43,221 nucleotides of DNA from CAZRIP01 sp964600165 (GTDB lineage Bacteria > Elusimicrobiota > Elusimicrobia > UBA1565 > UBA9628), in assembly GCA_964600165.1 (NCBI GenBank), contig CAZRIP010000015.1:1-43221 (forward strand), written 5' to 3'. A program made the translations under genes and the position numbers. The notes under the pieces are model-generated. The model was not told the DNA's origin. It worked only from the letters and a program-made list of their open reading frames with translations, and made no database searches. How positions within the stretch are numbered: the stretch's first letter is position 1; the number at the start of each line of letters is the position of its first letter. This document shows positions 16,903 through 28,356 of this stretch, piece after piece.

Positions 16903-18021
16903 ATGAAAACGACAGCCTTGTTGGTCCTGGAAGACGGAACCGTCCTGCCGGGTCAATCTTGCGGCGCCGAAGGCGAGACTTCGGGCGAAGTCGTTTTTAA
17001 TACCTCGATGACCGGCTATCAAGAGGTCATCACCGACCCGTCTTACGAAGGGCAGATGGTCTGCATGACCTATCCGCAGATCGGCAACTACGGCATCACG
17101 GCCGAGGACAACGAGTCGCGCAAGCCGTTCCTGGCCGGCTTCATCGTGCGCGAGCTCTGCAAGAACCCGTCCAATTGGCAGTCCGTGGAGTCCGTCGGCG
17201 GCTTCTTGAAGAAGCACTCCATCGTCGCGATCGAGGGCCTCGACACGCGCGCGCTGACTTTGCGCCTGCGCGACAAGGGCGCGCTGCGCGCCGTCCTGTC
17301 GACGCGCGACCTCGAGCCGGCGAGCCTGCTGAGAAAAGTCCGCGCCGTCCCGTCGATGGCGGGCCAGGACCTCGCCCAAAAGGTCACCTGCTCCGAAAGC
17401 TACGAGTGGCACGAGGGCTTCAAGGAGTCGGGCAAGAAGCTGCACGTCGTCGTCATGGATTTCGGCGTCAAGCACGGGATCCTGCGCTGCCTGGCCGGCA
17501 TCGGCTGCAAGGTCACGGTGGTCCCGGCGTCGACCGAGCCCGACGCGATCAAGGCGCTCAAGCCCGATGGGCTCCTGCTGTCGAACGGCCCAGGCGACCC
17601 CGAGCCGGTCAAATACGCGATCGACACGATCCGGGAGCTGCTCGACGCGCGGCTCCCGACTTTCGGGATCTGCCTCGGCCACCAGCTGCTCGGCATCGCG
17701 CTCGGCGGCAAGACCTACAAGCTCAAGTTCGGCCACCACGGAGCCAACCACCCGGTGCTCGACCTCGCGACGCGCAAAGTCGAGGTCACGACGCAAAACC
17801 ACGGCTTCTGCGTCGACATCGACTCGCTGCCGAAGTCGGTCCGGACGACCCACGTCAACTTGAACGACAACACGAGCGAGGGCCTGGCGCACGCGCAGCT
17901 GCCGGCCTTCTCCGTGCAGTACCATCCCGAGGCGCAGGCCGGTCCTCGCGACAGCCGCTATCTGTTCCAGCGCTTCCGCGAGCTGATGACCCTGCGCCTG
18001 GAGGCGCCTTCGAAATGCTGA
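16903..18021 (+). CDS. carA: Carbamoyl-phosphate synthase, small (glutaminase) subunit
   Basis: A 372-residue subunit that hydrolyses glutamine and channels ammonia to CarB. The N-terminal CarA domain reads LVLEDGTVLPGQSCG and VVFNTSMTGYQEVITDPSY. The class I glutamine amidotransferase domain begins near residue 185 (VVVMDFGVKHGILR), with the oxyanion region LLLSNGPGDPEP, the nucleophile cysteine in FGICLGHQLLG near residue 251, GANHPV, and the catalytic His and Glu in QYHPEAQAGP near residue 345. Length is normal. The start has the GGAG from the preceding repeat. It overlaps the next small gene by 7 nt, and carB follows only after that insert, which is unusual. Confidence 0.96.
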   Translation: MKTTALLVLEDGTVLPGQSCGAEGETSGEVVFNTSMTGYQEVITDPSYEGQMVCMTYPQIGNYGITAEDNESRKPFLAGFIVRELCKNPSNWQSVESVGGFLKKHSIVAIEGLDTRALTLRLRDKGALRAVLSTRDLEPASLLRKVRAVPSMAGQDLAQKVTCSESYEWHEGFKESGKKLHVVVMDFGVKHGILRCLAGIGCKVTVVPASTEPDAIKALKPDGLLLSNGPGDPEPVKYAIDTIRELLDARLPTFGICLGHQLLGIALGGKTYKLKFGHHGANHPVLDLATRKVEVTTQNHGFCVDIDSLPKSVRTTHVNLNDNTSEGLAHAQLPAFSVQYHPEAQAGPRDSRYLFQRFRELMTLRLEAPSKC

Positions 18022-18562
18022 ACGCGCTCCTGCTCGTCCTCGGCGTGCTCGTGCCGGTCGCCTACCTGTTCTACACGCAGATGCAGGCGAGCGCGCCGTC
18101 GATGCGCTGGCCCAAGGTCGCGCGGATGCTCAAGCTCGAGTATTCCGAGGATCCCCCCACGATGCAGGGCGTGTGGAACGGCAAGAAGGTGGCCGTCGTC
18201 CACCTCGGGACTTCCGCGAAGGCGACGGCCCTGCTGGCGCGTCGATCGTGCCTGAGAGTCGAAGTCGGCCCCAAGGACCTCGTCACCAAGCGCGCCGGCA
18301 TGATCGTCGCCGATCCGGTGGAGACGGGCGATCCCGCTTTCGACGCGCGCTTGCTCGCGCGCTGCAGCGACAAAGCGCAAGGACCGGCGATCTTCGACCC
18401 CGTCTTGCGCCAGCGGCTGATGGCCCAGGCGCACGTCGACATCGTCGGACAAGAGGACGGGGTGCAATGGACCGTCCCGACGGCCAACGACCCCGACCAG
18501 CTCGAGGGAATGCTCGAGATCCTTGGAGTGCTCGCGACCGAAATGGAGAGGTTTCCCGCCTA

Positions 18563-18563
<1 letters not shown>
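18015..18563 (+). CDS. Membrane-anchored protein of unknown function between carA and carB
   Basis: A 182-residue protein. The N-terminus MLNALLLVLGVLVPVAYLFY is one membrane segment with no cleavage site, followed by a soluble domain of about 160 residues (MRWPKVARMLKLEYSEDPP, then GVWNGKKVAVVHLG, ADPVETGDPAFDARLLAR). The TGDPAFDARLLAR stretch recalls domains of the DUF3137 kind, but that is only a resemblance. It overlaps carA by 7 nt and its TAA shares one base with the carB ATG (TAATG), so it is translated as part of the operon. Composition matches its neighbours. A scaffold placing carbamoyl-phosphate synthase near the membrane or near quinone-linked PyrD is a guess; chance insertion is the alternative. 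Confidence 0.85.
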
Positions 18564-21802
<3,239 letters not shown>

Positions 21803-21805
21803 GGG

Positions 21806-22849
21806 CTAAGGCGCCAGGTCGTAGAGCGGGTCGAAGTCGGGATCGCCCGCCTGGCGGCCGGCGATCCAGCGCAGCTGGTAGACGACCTTCGGGTCGCTGA
21901 GCCCGCCCGTGATCGCGCTGGGGATCACCTCGAGGAACATATGCGCGAGGGTGTCCTTGTAGTAATCGATATCGGGCTCGACGACGATGTGCTTCTGCGC
22001 GTGACCGTGCTGGTGCCAGTCGTCGGGCACGACGCGCGTCTGGTCGTGGTGAAACGTGAGCTGGACGTTCGCCTCGCCGAACTGGATCTGCTTATAGCTC
22101 GTGAACGCGCCGGGGTGCAGGATGTAAGGCGCGGTCGTGAAGATTTGCGGCTCGGCCTTCACCTGATCGAGCAGCTCGACGTCGGCGTGGCCGAAGAAGC
22201 GGTCTTGGGCCATCGTGTCGTCCCAGATCAACTCGCCGAAATAATGCATGGGGTCGGAGCCGTCCGGCAGCTTGATCCGCCGCATCGCCTCGGCGATGTT
22301 GAGCAGGCAGGCCAGCGACGCCGGCCGCTCGCTCATCAGCTTCTCGTAGCGCGCCTGCGCGGCCGCCTCATCGGCGGCTCCCGCCTTCAAGATCTGCCAG
22401 AGCTCCGGCCGAGAAGTCTTCAGCGCTCCCCAGCCGGCGCGGCTGAAATCGAAGCGCGCGTTCTTCGGGACGAGCATGAGGTCGACGGCGACCGGCTCGT
22501 CCTTCTTGATCCGGACCGGGAAGAAGCCGGCCTGCTCGTAGCCCTTGGCCCAGGCGATCACGGCGTAGTCGTCGCCGAAATTATCGTGGAACGGCAGGCC
22601 GTCGAACTCGATCGTCGAGCCGGCGTAGTAGCCTGAGACGATCTCCTTCTGGTTGCCGTCGCGCACGTGCATGAGGACCTGGACGCCCGCGGGCAGCGGC
22701 CGGCGAGCGCCGTCGACCAGGCGCACGATGATCGTCGAGCCCTGGGGCCGCGGAGCTCGCGTGAAGCGCGGCGCGGCGACGGAGAGAACTTCCTGCGCCG
22801 GCGCGGAAGAGGCGCAGGCGGCCAGCGCGGCGAGAAGCAGGGCTCGCAT
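21806..22849 (-). CDS. Putative exported lipoprotein of unknown function
   Basis: A 347-residue protein. The N-terminus MRALLLAALAACASSAPAQ fits a signal peptide with a lipobox ending at Cys12 (LAAC), so outer-membrane or periplasmic lipid anchoring is likely. Residues about 35-125 have the alternating pattern of a beta-sandwich such as a carboxypeptidase-regulatory-like domain (GSTIIVRLVDGARRPLPAGV, then VAVDLMLVPK). The remainder is an unrecognised domain rich in His and aromatic residues (FHHDQTRVVPDDWHQHGHAQ). I prefer the ATG at 22849 to a TTG one codon earlier. A -10-like TACACT lies 7 nt upstream and no ribosome-binding site is seen. It is divergent from the HExxH protein gene, sharing a 110-bp region that holds a GGCC palindrome. 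Confidence 0.8.
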   Translation of the reverse strand: MRALLLAALAACASSAPAQEVLSVAAPRFTRAPRPQGSTIIVRLVDGARRPLPAGVQVLMHVRDGNQKEIVSGYYAGSTIEFDGLPFHDNFGDDYAVIAWAKGYEQAGFFPVRIKKDEPVAVDLMLVPKNARFDFSRAGWGALKTSRPELWQILKAGAADEAAAQARYEKLMSERPASLACLLNIAEAMRRIKLPDGSDPMHYFGELIWDDTMAQDRFFGHADVELLDQVKAEPQIFTTAPYILHPGAFTSYKQIQFGEANVQLTFHHDQTRVVPDDWHQHGHAQKHIVVEPDIDYYKDTLAHMFLEVIPSAITGGLSDPKVVYQLRWIAGRQAGDPDFDPLYDLAP

Positions 22850-22856
22850 CAACCAG

Positions 22857-22862
22857 AGTGTA
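22857..22862 (-). promoter_or_regulatory. Probable -10 box of the lipoprotein gene
   Basis: TACACT on the minus strand ends 7 nt before the ATG at 22849, a spacing expected for leaderless transcription. I see no convincing -35. Confidence 0.4.
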
Positions 22863-22880
22863 ACTCCCTGGCGCAGGAAA

Positions 22881-22920
22881 AATATAGGCCTTTGGACCTA
22901 CGCGGGCCTAGGCCCTTCGT
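22881..22920. repeat. GGCC-palindrome element, copy B
   Basis: It contains the sequence GGCCTTTGGACCTA (22887-22900), whose complement TAGGTCCAAAGGCC matches copy A at 6429-6442 in 13 of 14 bases. The perfect 12-bp palindrome GGGCCTAGGCCC (22904-22915) follows. It occupies the centre of the divergent region between two exported-protein genes. Confidence 0.5.
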
Positions 22921-22946
22921 CTCACGCCGGCGAGGCGAATTCGGTC

Positions 22947-22952
22947 TACAAT
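22947..22952 (+). promoter_or_regulatory. Probable -10 box of the HExxH protein gene
   Basis: TACAAT ends 7 nt before the ATG at 22960. No good -35 stands 16-18 nt upstream, and no Shine-Dalgarno sequence precedes the gene. A leaderless transcript is likely. Confidence 0.45.
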
Positions 22953-22959
22953 TCTACTG

Positions 22960-23868
22960 ATGACCCGCATCTGCGCGGCGATCCTATTAGGAACCATGCT
23001 CGCGATCACGGCGAGCGCGCCGGCTTTCGCCGACGCCTCGGGCATCGTGGGGGCCGACGAGGAGTTCCACGACGCCGTCGCCGGCGTGGCGGCCGTCGCG
23101 CGCAACGCGGCCCTCCCGGCCGAGCAGGTCAAGGACGCCGCCGACCGCGCGTTCGGCGAGCCCAACGCCGTCAAGATCCAATTCAAGGCGCAGCTGCGCG
23201 GGTGGGATTTCGTCAAGCCCGCGCCCGATTCGCCGCTCACGATCTCCAACGCGCTGCAGGACGCGCGGGCCCGGCTCTTCGAGCGCGGCCTCGTCCTGTC
23301 GGGCCCGCTCGACGGCGCGCTCGCGGCCGGGGATAAACTGAACTCCGCGGACCGCGTCCACTTCGCGCCCAAAGGCATGATGTCGCCTTACGAGGCCGGC
23401 GTGTTCTTTTACAAGGACAACGACCCCGATCCGGGCCGCATCATGATCAATCCCAATATCCTCGACATGGCCTCCGACGCCGACAAAGAGATCGACGCCG
23501 AGATGCTCAAGGCCGCGCGCACGACGGCCTGGATCGCCGCCGAGGCCACGCTCGTGCACGAGTCCGCGCACGCCCTGGCCAAGGCCTGGAATCAGCTGCA
23601 CCCGACCAAGGTCATCGACGGCGAGGTCTTCGCCTTCGGACTCGAGCGCGAGTTCCTGCGCTCGATCGACCCGCACGGCGAGGGGTTGGCGACGCTGATC
23701 TCGGTGGCGCAGCTCCACCAGAAAAGCCACCCGTCCAACACGGCGACGCTCTGCTACCAGCTCTCCTCGATGCTCGGCAACCTCTGGCGCACCGACGGCA
23801 AGGCCGAGACGATCAAGTCGAGCATCGTCGTTCCCGCCGGCTACACCGAGAACAAGAGCGTCCTCTAG
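22960..23868 (+). CDS. Exported putative zinc metalloprotease (HExxH)
   Basis: A 302-residue protein with a clear signal peptide (MTRICAAILLGTMLAITASAPAFA). The only catalytic signature I see is TLVHESAHALAKAW, an HExxH motif at H200-H204, followed about 20 residues later by EVFAFGLEREFL, whose Glu residues could give the third zinc ligand as in gluzincins. I cannot place it in a named peptidase family. The region before the motif (YDPDPGRIMINPNIL-like, actually NDPDPGRIMINPNIL) suggests a beta-rich substrate cleft. It converges on the M13 peptidase gene with no base between the two stop codons. An export-linked peptidase next to another one hints at shared extracellular or periplasmic proteolysis. 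Confidence 0.8.
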   Translation: MTRICAAILLGTMLAITASAPAFADASGIVGADEEFHDAVAGVAAVARNAALPAEQVKDAADRAFGEPNAVKIQFKAQLRGWDFVKPAPDSPLTISNALQDARARLFERGLVLSGPLDGALAAGDKLNSADRVHFAPKGMMSPYEAGVFFYKDNDPDPGRIMINPNILDMASDADKEIDAEMLKAARTTAWIAAEATLVHESAHALAKAWNQLHPTKVIDGEVFAFGLEREFLRSIDPHGEGLATLISVAQLHQKSHPSNTATLCYQLSSMLGNLWRTDGKAETIKSSIVVPAGYTENKSVL

Positions 23869-25863
23869 CTACCAGACGCGGTTGCGCTTGAGCGGCGCCA
23901 TCGGGGCGCCTTCCTTGCACGAGAACGCCCGCGCGAACTCCGGCATGTTCGCGACCACGCCGTTGACGCGCCACTTGCCGTTGGCGTGCGGGTTGACCTT
24001 GGCGGCCTTGCGCAGCGACGCCTCGGTCTCGTTCTCGCACCAGCTCTGGCCGTAGCTGATGAAAAAGCGCCGGCGCTGGTCGTAGCCGTCGATGACCGGA
24101 CCGGCGTCTTTCCTCAAGGCGTCTTCTAGAGCGCGGTAAGCGAGGATCAGGCCGCCGTTGTCGGCGATGTTCTCGCCCAGAGTGAGCTTGCCGTTGAGCT
24201 TGACGTCCTTGACCGTCGCGAAGCCCGAGTACTCGTCGATGAAGCCCTGGGCGCGCGCGTCGAACGCCTTGGCGTCGGCGTCCGTCCACCAATCGGCGAG
24301 GTTGCCGGCCGCGTCGTAGTGCCGGCCCTCGTCGTCGAAGCCGTGAGTCAGCTCATGGCCGATCGTCGCCCCGATCGCGCCCAAGATCGCCGCCGTGTCC
24401 GCCTTCAAGTCGAAGTTCGGCAGCTGCAGGATGCCCGCCGGGAAGTTGATGCTGTTCATCTGGGGGTCGTAGTACGCGTTGTCGGTGGGCGGCGTCATGT
24501 CCCACTCGCCGCGGTCCGCGGCTTTCCCGATCTTGCGGATCTGCCGCGCGAACTCGAAAGCCTCGGCGCGCTGGTAGTTCCCCATCGCGTCGCCGGGCGC
24601 GATCGGAAGCCTCGAGTAGTCGCGCCATTTGTCGGGATAGCCGATCTTGTTCATGACGGCCGCGAGCTTGACGAGCGCCTTCTCCTTGGTCGCCGCGCCC
24701 ATCCAGTCGAGCCGTCCGACGTCCTCGCGCATCACGCCCTCGATCGCGCGGACCATGGCGAGCGTGCGCCCCTTGGCCGCCGCGCCGAACTCGCTCTCGA
24801 CGTAGACCCGGCCCAGCGCCTCGCCCAAGCCCTCGTCGGTCATCTCGACGCAGCGCTTCCAGCGGCTCTTGAGCTCCTGCTGGCCGTTGAGGCGCTTGCC
24901 GAAAAAGGCGAAGTCCTCGTCGACGAACGCCTTCGGCAGCATGGACGCCGAGCCGTGGAGGACGCACCATTTGAGATAGATCTTCCAGTCCTCGAGAGAG
25001 AACGACTTCAAGGCGGCGTCGAGCCCCTTGAAAAAATCCGGGTCCGAGACGTCGAGGTCCGCGAAGGGCGGCGTGCCGGCGGCGGCGAGATAATCCTTCC
25101 AGACCAAGGACGGCGCGAGCGCCGCGAACTCGGCGAGCTTCATCTTGTGGTGGACGTTCTTCGGCTCGCGGCGCTCGACGCGCCCCATCGCGGCGGTGGC
25201 CAGGGCGGTCTCGACCTTCAGCACGGTCGCGGCCTCGCTCGTGGCGACGTTCAGCGGCTCGCCCGCGAGCGAGAACATGGTCTCCACGTGGTGGACGAAA
25301 GCCGCGCGGTCCTCTTTATAGTCGTCTTGGAGATAGTAGTCGCGGTCCGGCAGCGACCAGCCTCCTTGATCGGCGACGGCGAGCATCTGGGTCGCGTCGG
25401 TGTAGTCCTGCGACGCGCCGAAGGAGAACGCCCCCCAGTCGCCGAGCTGCTGCAGCCGCGCGATCTCTCCGGCGAGCTGCTTCTTGTCCGTGAGCGCGTC
25501 GACGCGGTCGAGCTCTCCTTTAATAGGGCCGATCCCCTTCGCGTCGATACCGGCTTCGTCCATGCAGGAGGCGTAGAAGTCGCCGATCTTGCGCGCGTTC
25601 TCGTCCGCCGGCTTCTCCGCGGCGGCCTCGGCCAGGATCGCGCGCAGCACGCCGCGCGTGTGCTCGTCGAGCTCGCTGAAGCGGTACCACGCGTGCTGGT
25701 CGGCCGGGACGGGGTTGTCCTTGACCCAACTCCCGCAAGAGTATTGGAAGAAGTCCGCGCACGGGTCGGCGCTTTTATCCATCGCGGCAGGATCGACGAC
25801 GGGCGGCAGCGGCTCGTAGGCGAAGGACGGCGCGGCTAAAAGGAGAAAGAGAACACTAGTCAT
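23869..25863 (-). CDS. M13 family metallopeptidase (neprilysin/PepO type), exported
   Basis: A 664-residue zinc endopeptidase with a short signal peptide (MTSVLFLLLAAPSFA). The N-terminal M13 domain opens with the typical DPCADFFQYSCGSWVKDNPV. The catalytic domain carries TIGHELTHGFDDEGRHYD (HExxH, near residue 505) and the third ligand in GENIADNGGL (near residue 562). The C-terminus CKEGAPMAPLKRNRVW resembles the family ending but has Asn where many members have the last cysteine of CxVW, so the usual disulfide may differ. Such enzymes cut short peptides in the periplasm or outside the cell. An AGGA lies 7 nt before the ATG. Only 32 bp separate it from the divergent phosphoesterase gene. 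Confidence 0.94.
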   Translation of the reverse strand: MTSVLFLLLAAPSFAYEPLPPVVDPAAMDKSADPCADFFQYSCGSWVKDNPVPADQHAWYRFSELDEHTRGVLRAILAEAAAEKPADENARKIGDFYASCMDEAGIDAKGIGPIKGELDRVDALTDKKQLAGEIARLQQLGDWGAFSFGASQDYTDATQMLAVADQGGWSLPDRDYYLQDDYKEDRAAFVHHVETMFSLAGEPLNVATSEAATVLKVETALATAAMGRVERREPKNVHHKMKLAEFAALAPSLVWKDYLAAAGTPPFADLDVSDPDFFKGLDAALKSFSLEDWKIYLKWCVLHGSASMLPKAFVDEDFAFFGKRLNGQQELKSRWKRCVEMTDEGLGEALGRVYVESEFGAAAKGRTLAMVRAIEGVMREDVGRLDWMGAATKEKALVKLAAVMNKIGYPDKWRDYSRLPIAPGDAMGNYQRAEAFEFARQIRKIGKAADRGEWDMTPPTDNAYYDPQMNSINFPAGILQLPNFDLKADTAAILGAIGATIGHELTHGFDDEGRHYDAAGNLADWWTDADAKAFDARAQGFIDEYSGFATVKDVKLNGKLTLGENIADNGGLILAYRALEDALRKDAGPVIDGYDQRRRFFISYGQSWCENETEASLRKAAKVNPHANGKWRVNGVVANMPEFARAFSCKEGAPMAPLKRNRVW

Positions 25864-25890
25864 TTGACGATCCTACATAATTCATAAAAT
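25864..25890 (+). promoter_or_regulatory. Possible promoter of the phosphoesterase gene
   Basis: TTGACG (25864-25869) touches the M13 start codon and TAAAAT (25885-25890) ends 5 nt before the ATG at 25896. The 15-nt spacer is shorter than ideal, so the -35 is uncertain; the -10 position suggests a leaderless message. Confidence 0.4.
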
Positions 25891-25895
25891 ACGGC

Positions 25896-27347
25896 ATGAT
25901 CCTTTCCCTCTTCGCGAGCCTCGCGCTCACCGCCTCGGCCGCCGCGCCGAAAACGCCGATCAAGCATCTCGTCGTGATCTTTCAGGAAAACGTCTCCTTC
26001 GATCACTACTTCGGCGCCTATCCCGGCGCGCTCAACGCCGAGACGGATCCCGTGAAGTTCCACGCCAAGCCGGGGACGCCTCGGATCAACGGGTTCAACG
26101 AGACGCTGCTGACGAAAAATCCGAACTCCGCGCAGCCTCATCGTCTCGATCGCGGGCACGCCGCGACGTGCGATCAAGACCACGAGTACGGCGCCGAGCA
26201 GCGCGCCTACCACGGCGGGCTCATGGACGCGTTCGTCGAGTCGACGGGCGGCATCGATCCCACGACTTGCGATCCGTCCGTCGTGATGAGCTACTTCGAC
26301 GGCAACACGGTGACGGCGCTCTGGAACTACGCCCAAAGCTTCGCGATGAGCGACGACTACTTCGAGGCGCAGTTCGGCCCGTCGACGCCCGGCGCGCTCA
26401 ATCTCGTCTCGGGCCAGACCCACGGCGCGACGCCGGCGGAGCTCATCACCGGCGACGGCCTGATCGTCACTCACGGGACGGTCATCTCCGACGCGGACCC
26501 GGGGTTCGACGACTGCTCCGAGGGGCAAACGTTCACGCTGTCCGGCGTGAACGTCGGCGACCGCCTCACGAAAGCCGGCGCCACCTGGGGCTGGTTCGAG
26601 GGCGGCTTCCGCCCGACGGAAGTCAAGGGCGGCCTCGCCGTCTGCGGCGCCGAGCACTGGGGCGCCAACGGGAAAGAAAAACATGACTATATCCCGCATC
26701 ACGAGCCGTTCCAATATTACAAGCAGACCTCCAATCCGCACCATCTCGCGCCTAAGTCGGTCGACGAGATCGGCCGCGACGGAAGGGCCAATCATCAGTA
26801 CGACCTGGAGGACTTCTGGGCGGCGGCCGACGGGGGCAAGCTGCCGATGGTCAGCTACTTGAAAGCGCCTGGTTATCAAGACGGCCACGCGGGCTACTCC
26901 GATCCCGTCAACGAGCAGCGCTTCCTCGTGACGACGATCAATCGAATCCAGAAGCTGCCCGAGTGGAAGGACACGGCGATCATCGTGACCTACGACGACT
27001 CCGACGGCTGGTACGATCACGTCATGCCGCCGATCGTCAACCAATCGAACCTCCGCGGCCAGGACTCCTGCGGCGCCGCCGAGGGCGGCGCTTATCAAGG
27101 ACGCTGCGGCTACGGCCCGCGGCTGCCGCTGCTCGTGATCTCGCCTTACGCGCGCAGGAATTACGTCGACCACGCGATCACCGACCAGACCTCGATCCTG
27201 CGCTTCATCGAGGAGAACTGGGGCCTGCCGCCGATCGGCGACCAGTCCTTCGATGAGAAGGCGGGCGAGCTCGACGGGTTGTTCGACTTTGCGAGCAAGG
27301 ACGCGCGCCCCCTCATCCTCGACGCCGAGACCGGCGCGCCGCGCTGA
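25896..27347 (+). CDS. Exported phosphoesterase, phospholipase C / acid phosphatase type
   Basis: A 483-residue protein with a signal peptide (MILSLFASLALTASAA). It belongs to the alkaline-phosphatase-like PF04185 group that includes bacterial phospholipase C and AcpA acid phosphatase. Key stretches are IKHLVVIFQENVSFDHYFG near residue 23, where the ENxSFDHYFG motif binds metal and holds the nucleophile region, QFGPSTPGALNLVSGQ, and TAIIVTYDDSDGWYDHVMPP near residue 365, plus RLPLLVISPYARRNYVDH. It probably hydrolyses phosphate esters or phospholipid head groups outside the inner membrane. Its last 35 nt overlap the end of the convergent PAP2 gene. Choosing between lipase and phosphatase is not possible from sequence. 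Confidence 0.9.
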   Translation: MILSLFASLALTASAAAPKTPIKHLVVIFQENVSFDHYFGAYPGALNAETDPVKFHAKPGTPRINGFNETLLTKNPNSAQPHRLDRGHAATCDQDHEYGAEQRAYHGGLMDAFVESTGGIDPTTCDPSVVMSYFDGNTVTALWNYAQSFAMSDDYFEAQFGPSTPGALNLVSGQTHGATPAELITGDGLIVTHGTVISDADPGFDDCSEGQTFTLSGVNVGDRLTKAGATWGWFEGGFRPTEVKGGLAVCGAEHWGANGKEKHDYIPHHEPFQYYKQTSNPHHLAPKSVDEIGRDGRANHQYDLEDFWAAADGGKLPMVSYLKAPGYQDGHAGYSDPVNEQRFLVTTINRIQKLPEWKDTAIIVTYDDSDGWYDHVMPPIVNQSNLRGQDSCGAAEGGAYQGRCGYGPRLPLLVISPYARRNYVDHAITDQTSILRFIEENWGLPPIGDQSFDEKAGELDGLFDFASKDARPLILDAETGAPR

Positions 27348-27846
27348 ACGCGGCCGCGCCGATCGTCCCCGTGGTCAGGCCGAGCAGCGCCCCGCCGAGC
27401 ACGTCGGAAGGGTAGTGCGCTCCGACGTATATCCGGCTGTAGCCGACGAGAGCGGCGCCCGCGAAAAGCGGCGCGGCCAGCGGCGGGTAAAGCGCGGATA
27501 AGAAGGCGGCCGCGGCGAAGCAGTTGGCCGCGTGGTTCGACGGGAAGCCGTAGCCTCCCGCTTTGGGCAGCCGCAGCACGGCGTCCGGCGGGCGCTGGCG
27601 ATGGACGAGCGGCTTGATCACGCGCGCGCCGAGAGCGTCGGTCGTGCCGACGACGAGCGCGAGGCCGAGCAGCGCCTCAAAGGCCCGCCGTCTCGCGAAC
27701 CAGAGCGAGGCCGCCAACGCCGGCGCGACGCCGAAGAGGACCGGCGCCGCGCGATGCGCGTCAGAGAGGATCGGCATCGCGAAGTCCAAGAGCCGGCAAG
27801 TCCAGACGGCGTTGATCGAATGGAAAAGCGCCGCGTCCGCCGTCAT
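27313..27846 (-). CDS. PAP2-family membrane phosphatase
   Basis: A 177-residue integral membrane protein of the type 2 phosphatidic acid phosphatase family. The three-part signature is present: KPLVHRQRPPD (KxxxxxxRP), FPSNHAANCF (PSNH, variant of PSGH) and SRIYVGAHYPSDVLGG (SRxxxxxHxxxD), with several hydrophobic helices around them. Members dephosphorylate lipids such as undecaprenyl pyrophosphate or phosphatidate on the outer face of the inner membrane. I chose the ATG at 27846, which overlaps the upstream stop as ATGA; the longer frame is a shadow. It ends the operon beginning with the small HxH/CxxC gene, and its 3' end overlaps the phosphoesterase gene by 35 nt. Confidence 0.9.
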   Translation of the reverse strand: MTADAALFHSINAVWTCRLLDFAMPILSDAHRAAPVLFGVAPALAASLWFARRRAFEALLGLALVVGTTDALGARVIKPLVHRQRPPDAVLRLPKAGGYGFPSNHAANCFAAAAFLSALYPPLAAPLFAGAALVGYSRIYVGAHYPSDVLGGALLGLTTGTIGAAAFSAARRSRRRG

Positions 27847-28346
27847 TGACCCTGGGGCTCCGAGAGCCCGCGCGGCTGCGACAGGTTCTTCAGGCAGCCG
27901 AACCGCTCGTTGAAATCCTTGATCGCGTTGCACGCGGCGCGCGCGTCCATGTCCCCCCGAAGATCGCGCTTCTCCATGTGCTTGACGTCGCCTTCCTCGG
28001 GATCGTGCTGCTCGTGCCACTTCTCGTGGTCGGCCTTCATCTTGCCGTAGCATCCGTCGCGCTCATACTCGGGCGCGGCGTCGCAAACGGCGCGCTGCTT
28101 CTTGAGCCGCTCCGCTTCCTCGGCGCGCTCTTTGTCGAGCTTTGTCCTAGGGCCGCTTTTTTTCGGCTTGCGCTTCGGCTTGGGCTTCGTCGGATCGTTG
28201 CCCTCTTGCGGATCTAGATCCTGCCAAGCGTCAGCGGAACTGCCCTTCCCGTAAGAAGCGGGACGCCCGGAGCCTCCCATCATGTGCGCTCGAGCGAAGG
28301 AACAGGCCGTGAGGGCGACCAACAGCGCGACTGCTGAATTCTTCAT
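27843..28346 (-). CDS. Exported basic protein of unknown function
   Basis: A 167-residue protein with signal peptide MKNSAVALLVALTACSFARA. After it come a short Gly/Ser segment, a Lys/Pro-rich linker (DPTKPKPKRKPKKSGP), a charged helix (KLDKERAEEAERLKKQRA) and a domain with four cysteines (about C86, C99, C139, C151), which could form two disulfides in the periplasm. I do not recognise the family. The ATG at 28346 follows a GAGG and lies 10 nt after the tonB stop; a GTG three codons earlier is possible. Its position directly after tonB in one operon suggests a role with the TonB system, but nothing in the sequence shows it. Confidence 0.75.
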   Translation of the reverse strand: MKNSAVALLVALTACSFARAHMMGGSGRPASYGKGSSADAWQDLDPQEGNDPTKPKPKRKPKKSGPRTKLDKERAEEAERLKKQRAVCDAAPEYERDGCYGKMKADHEKWHEQHDPEEGDVKHMEKRDLRGDMDARAACNAIKDFNERFGCLKNLSQPRGLSEPQGQ

Positions 28347-28356
28347 CGATGGCACC

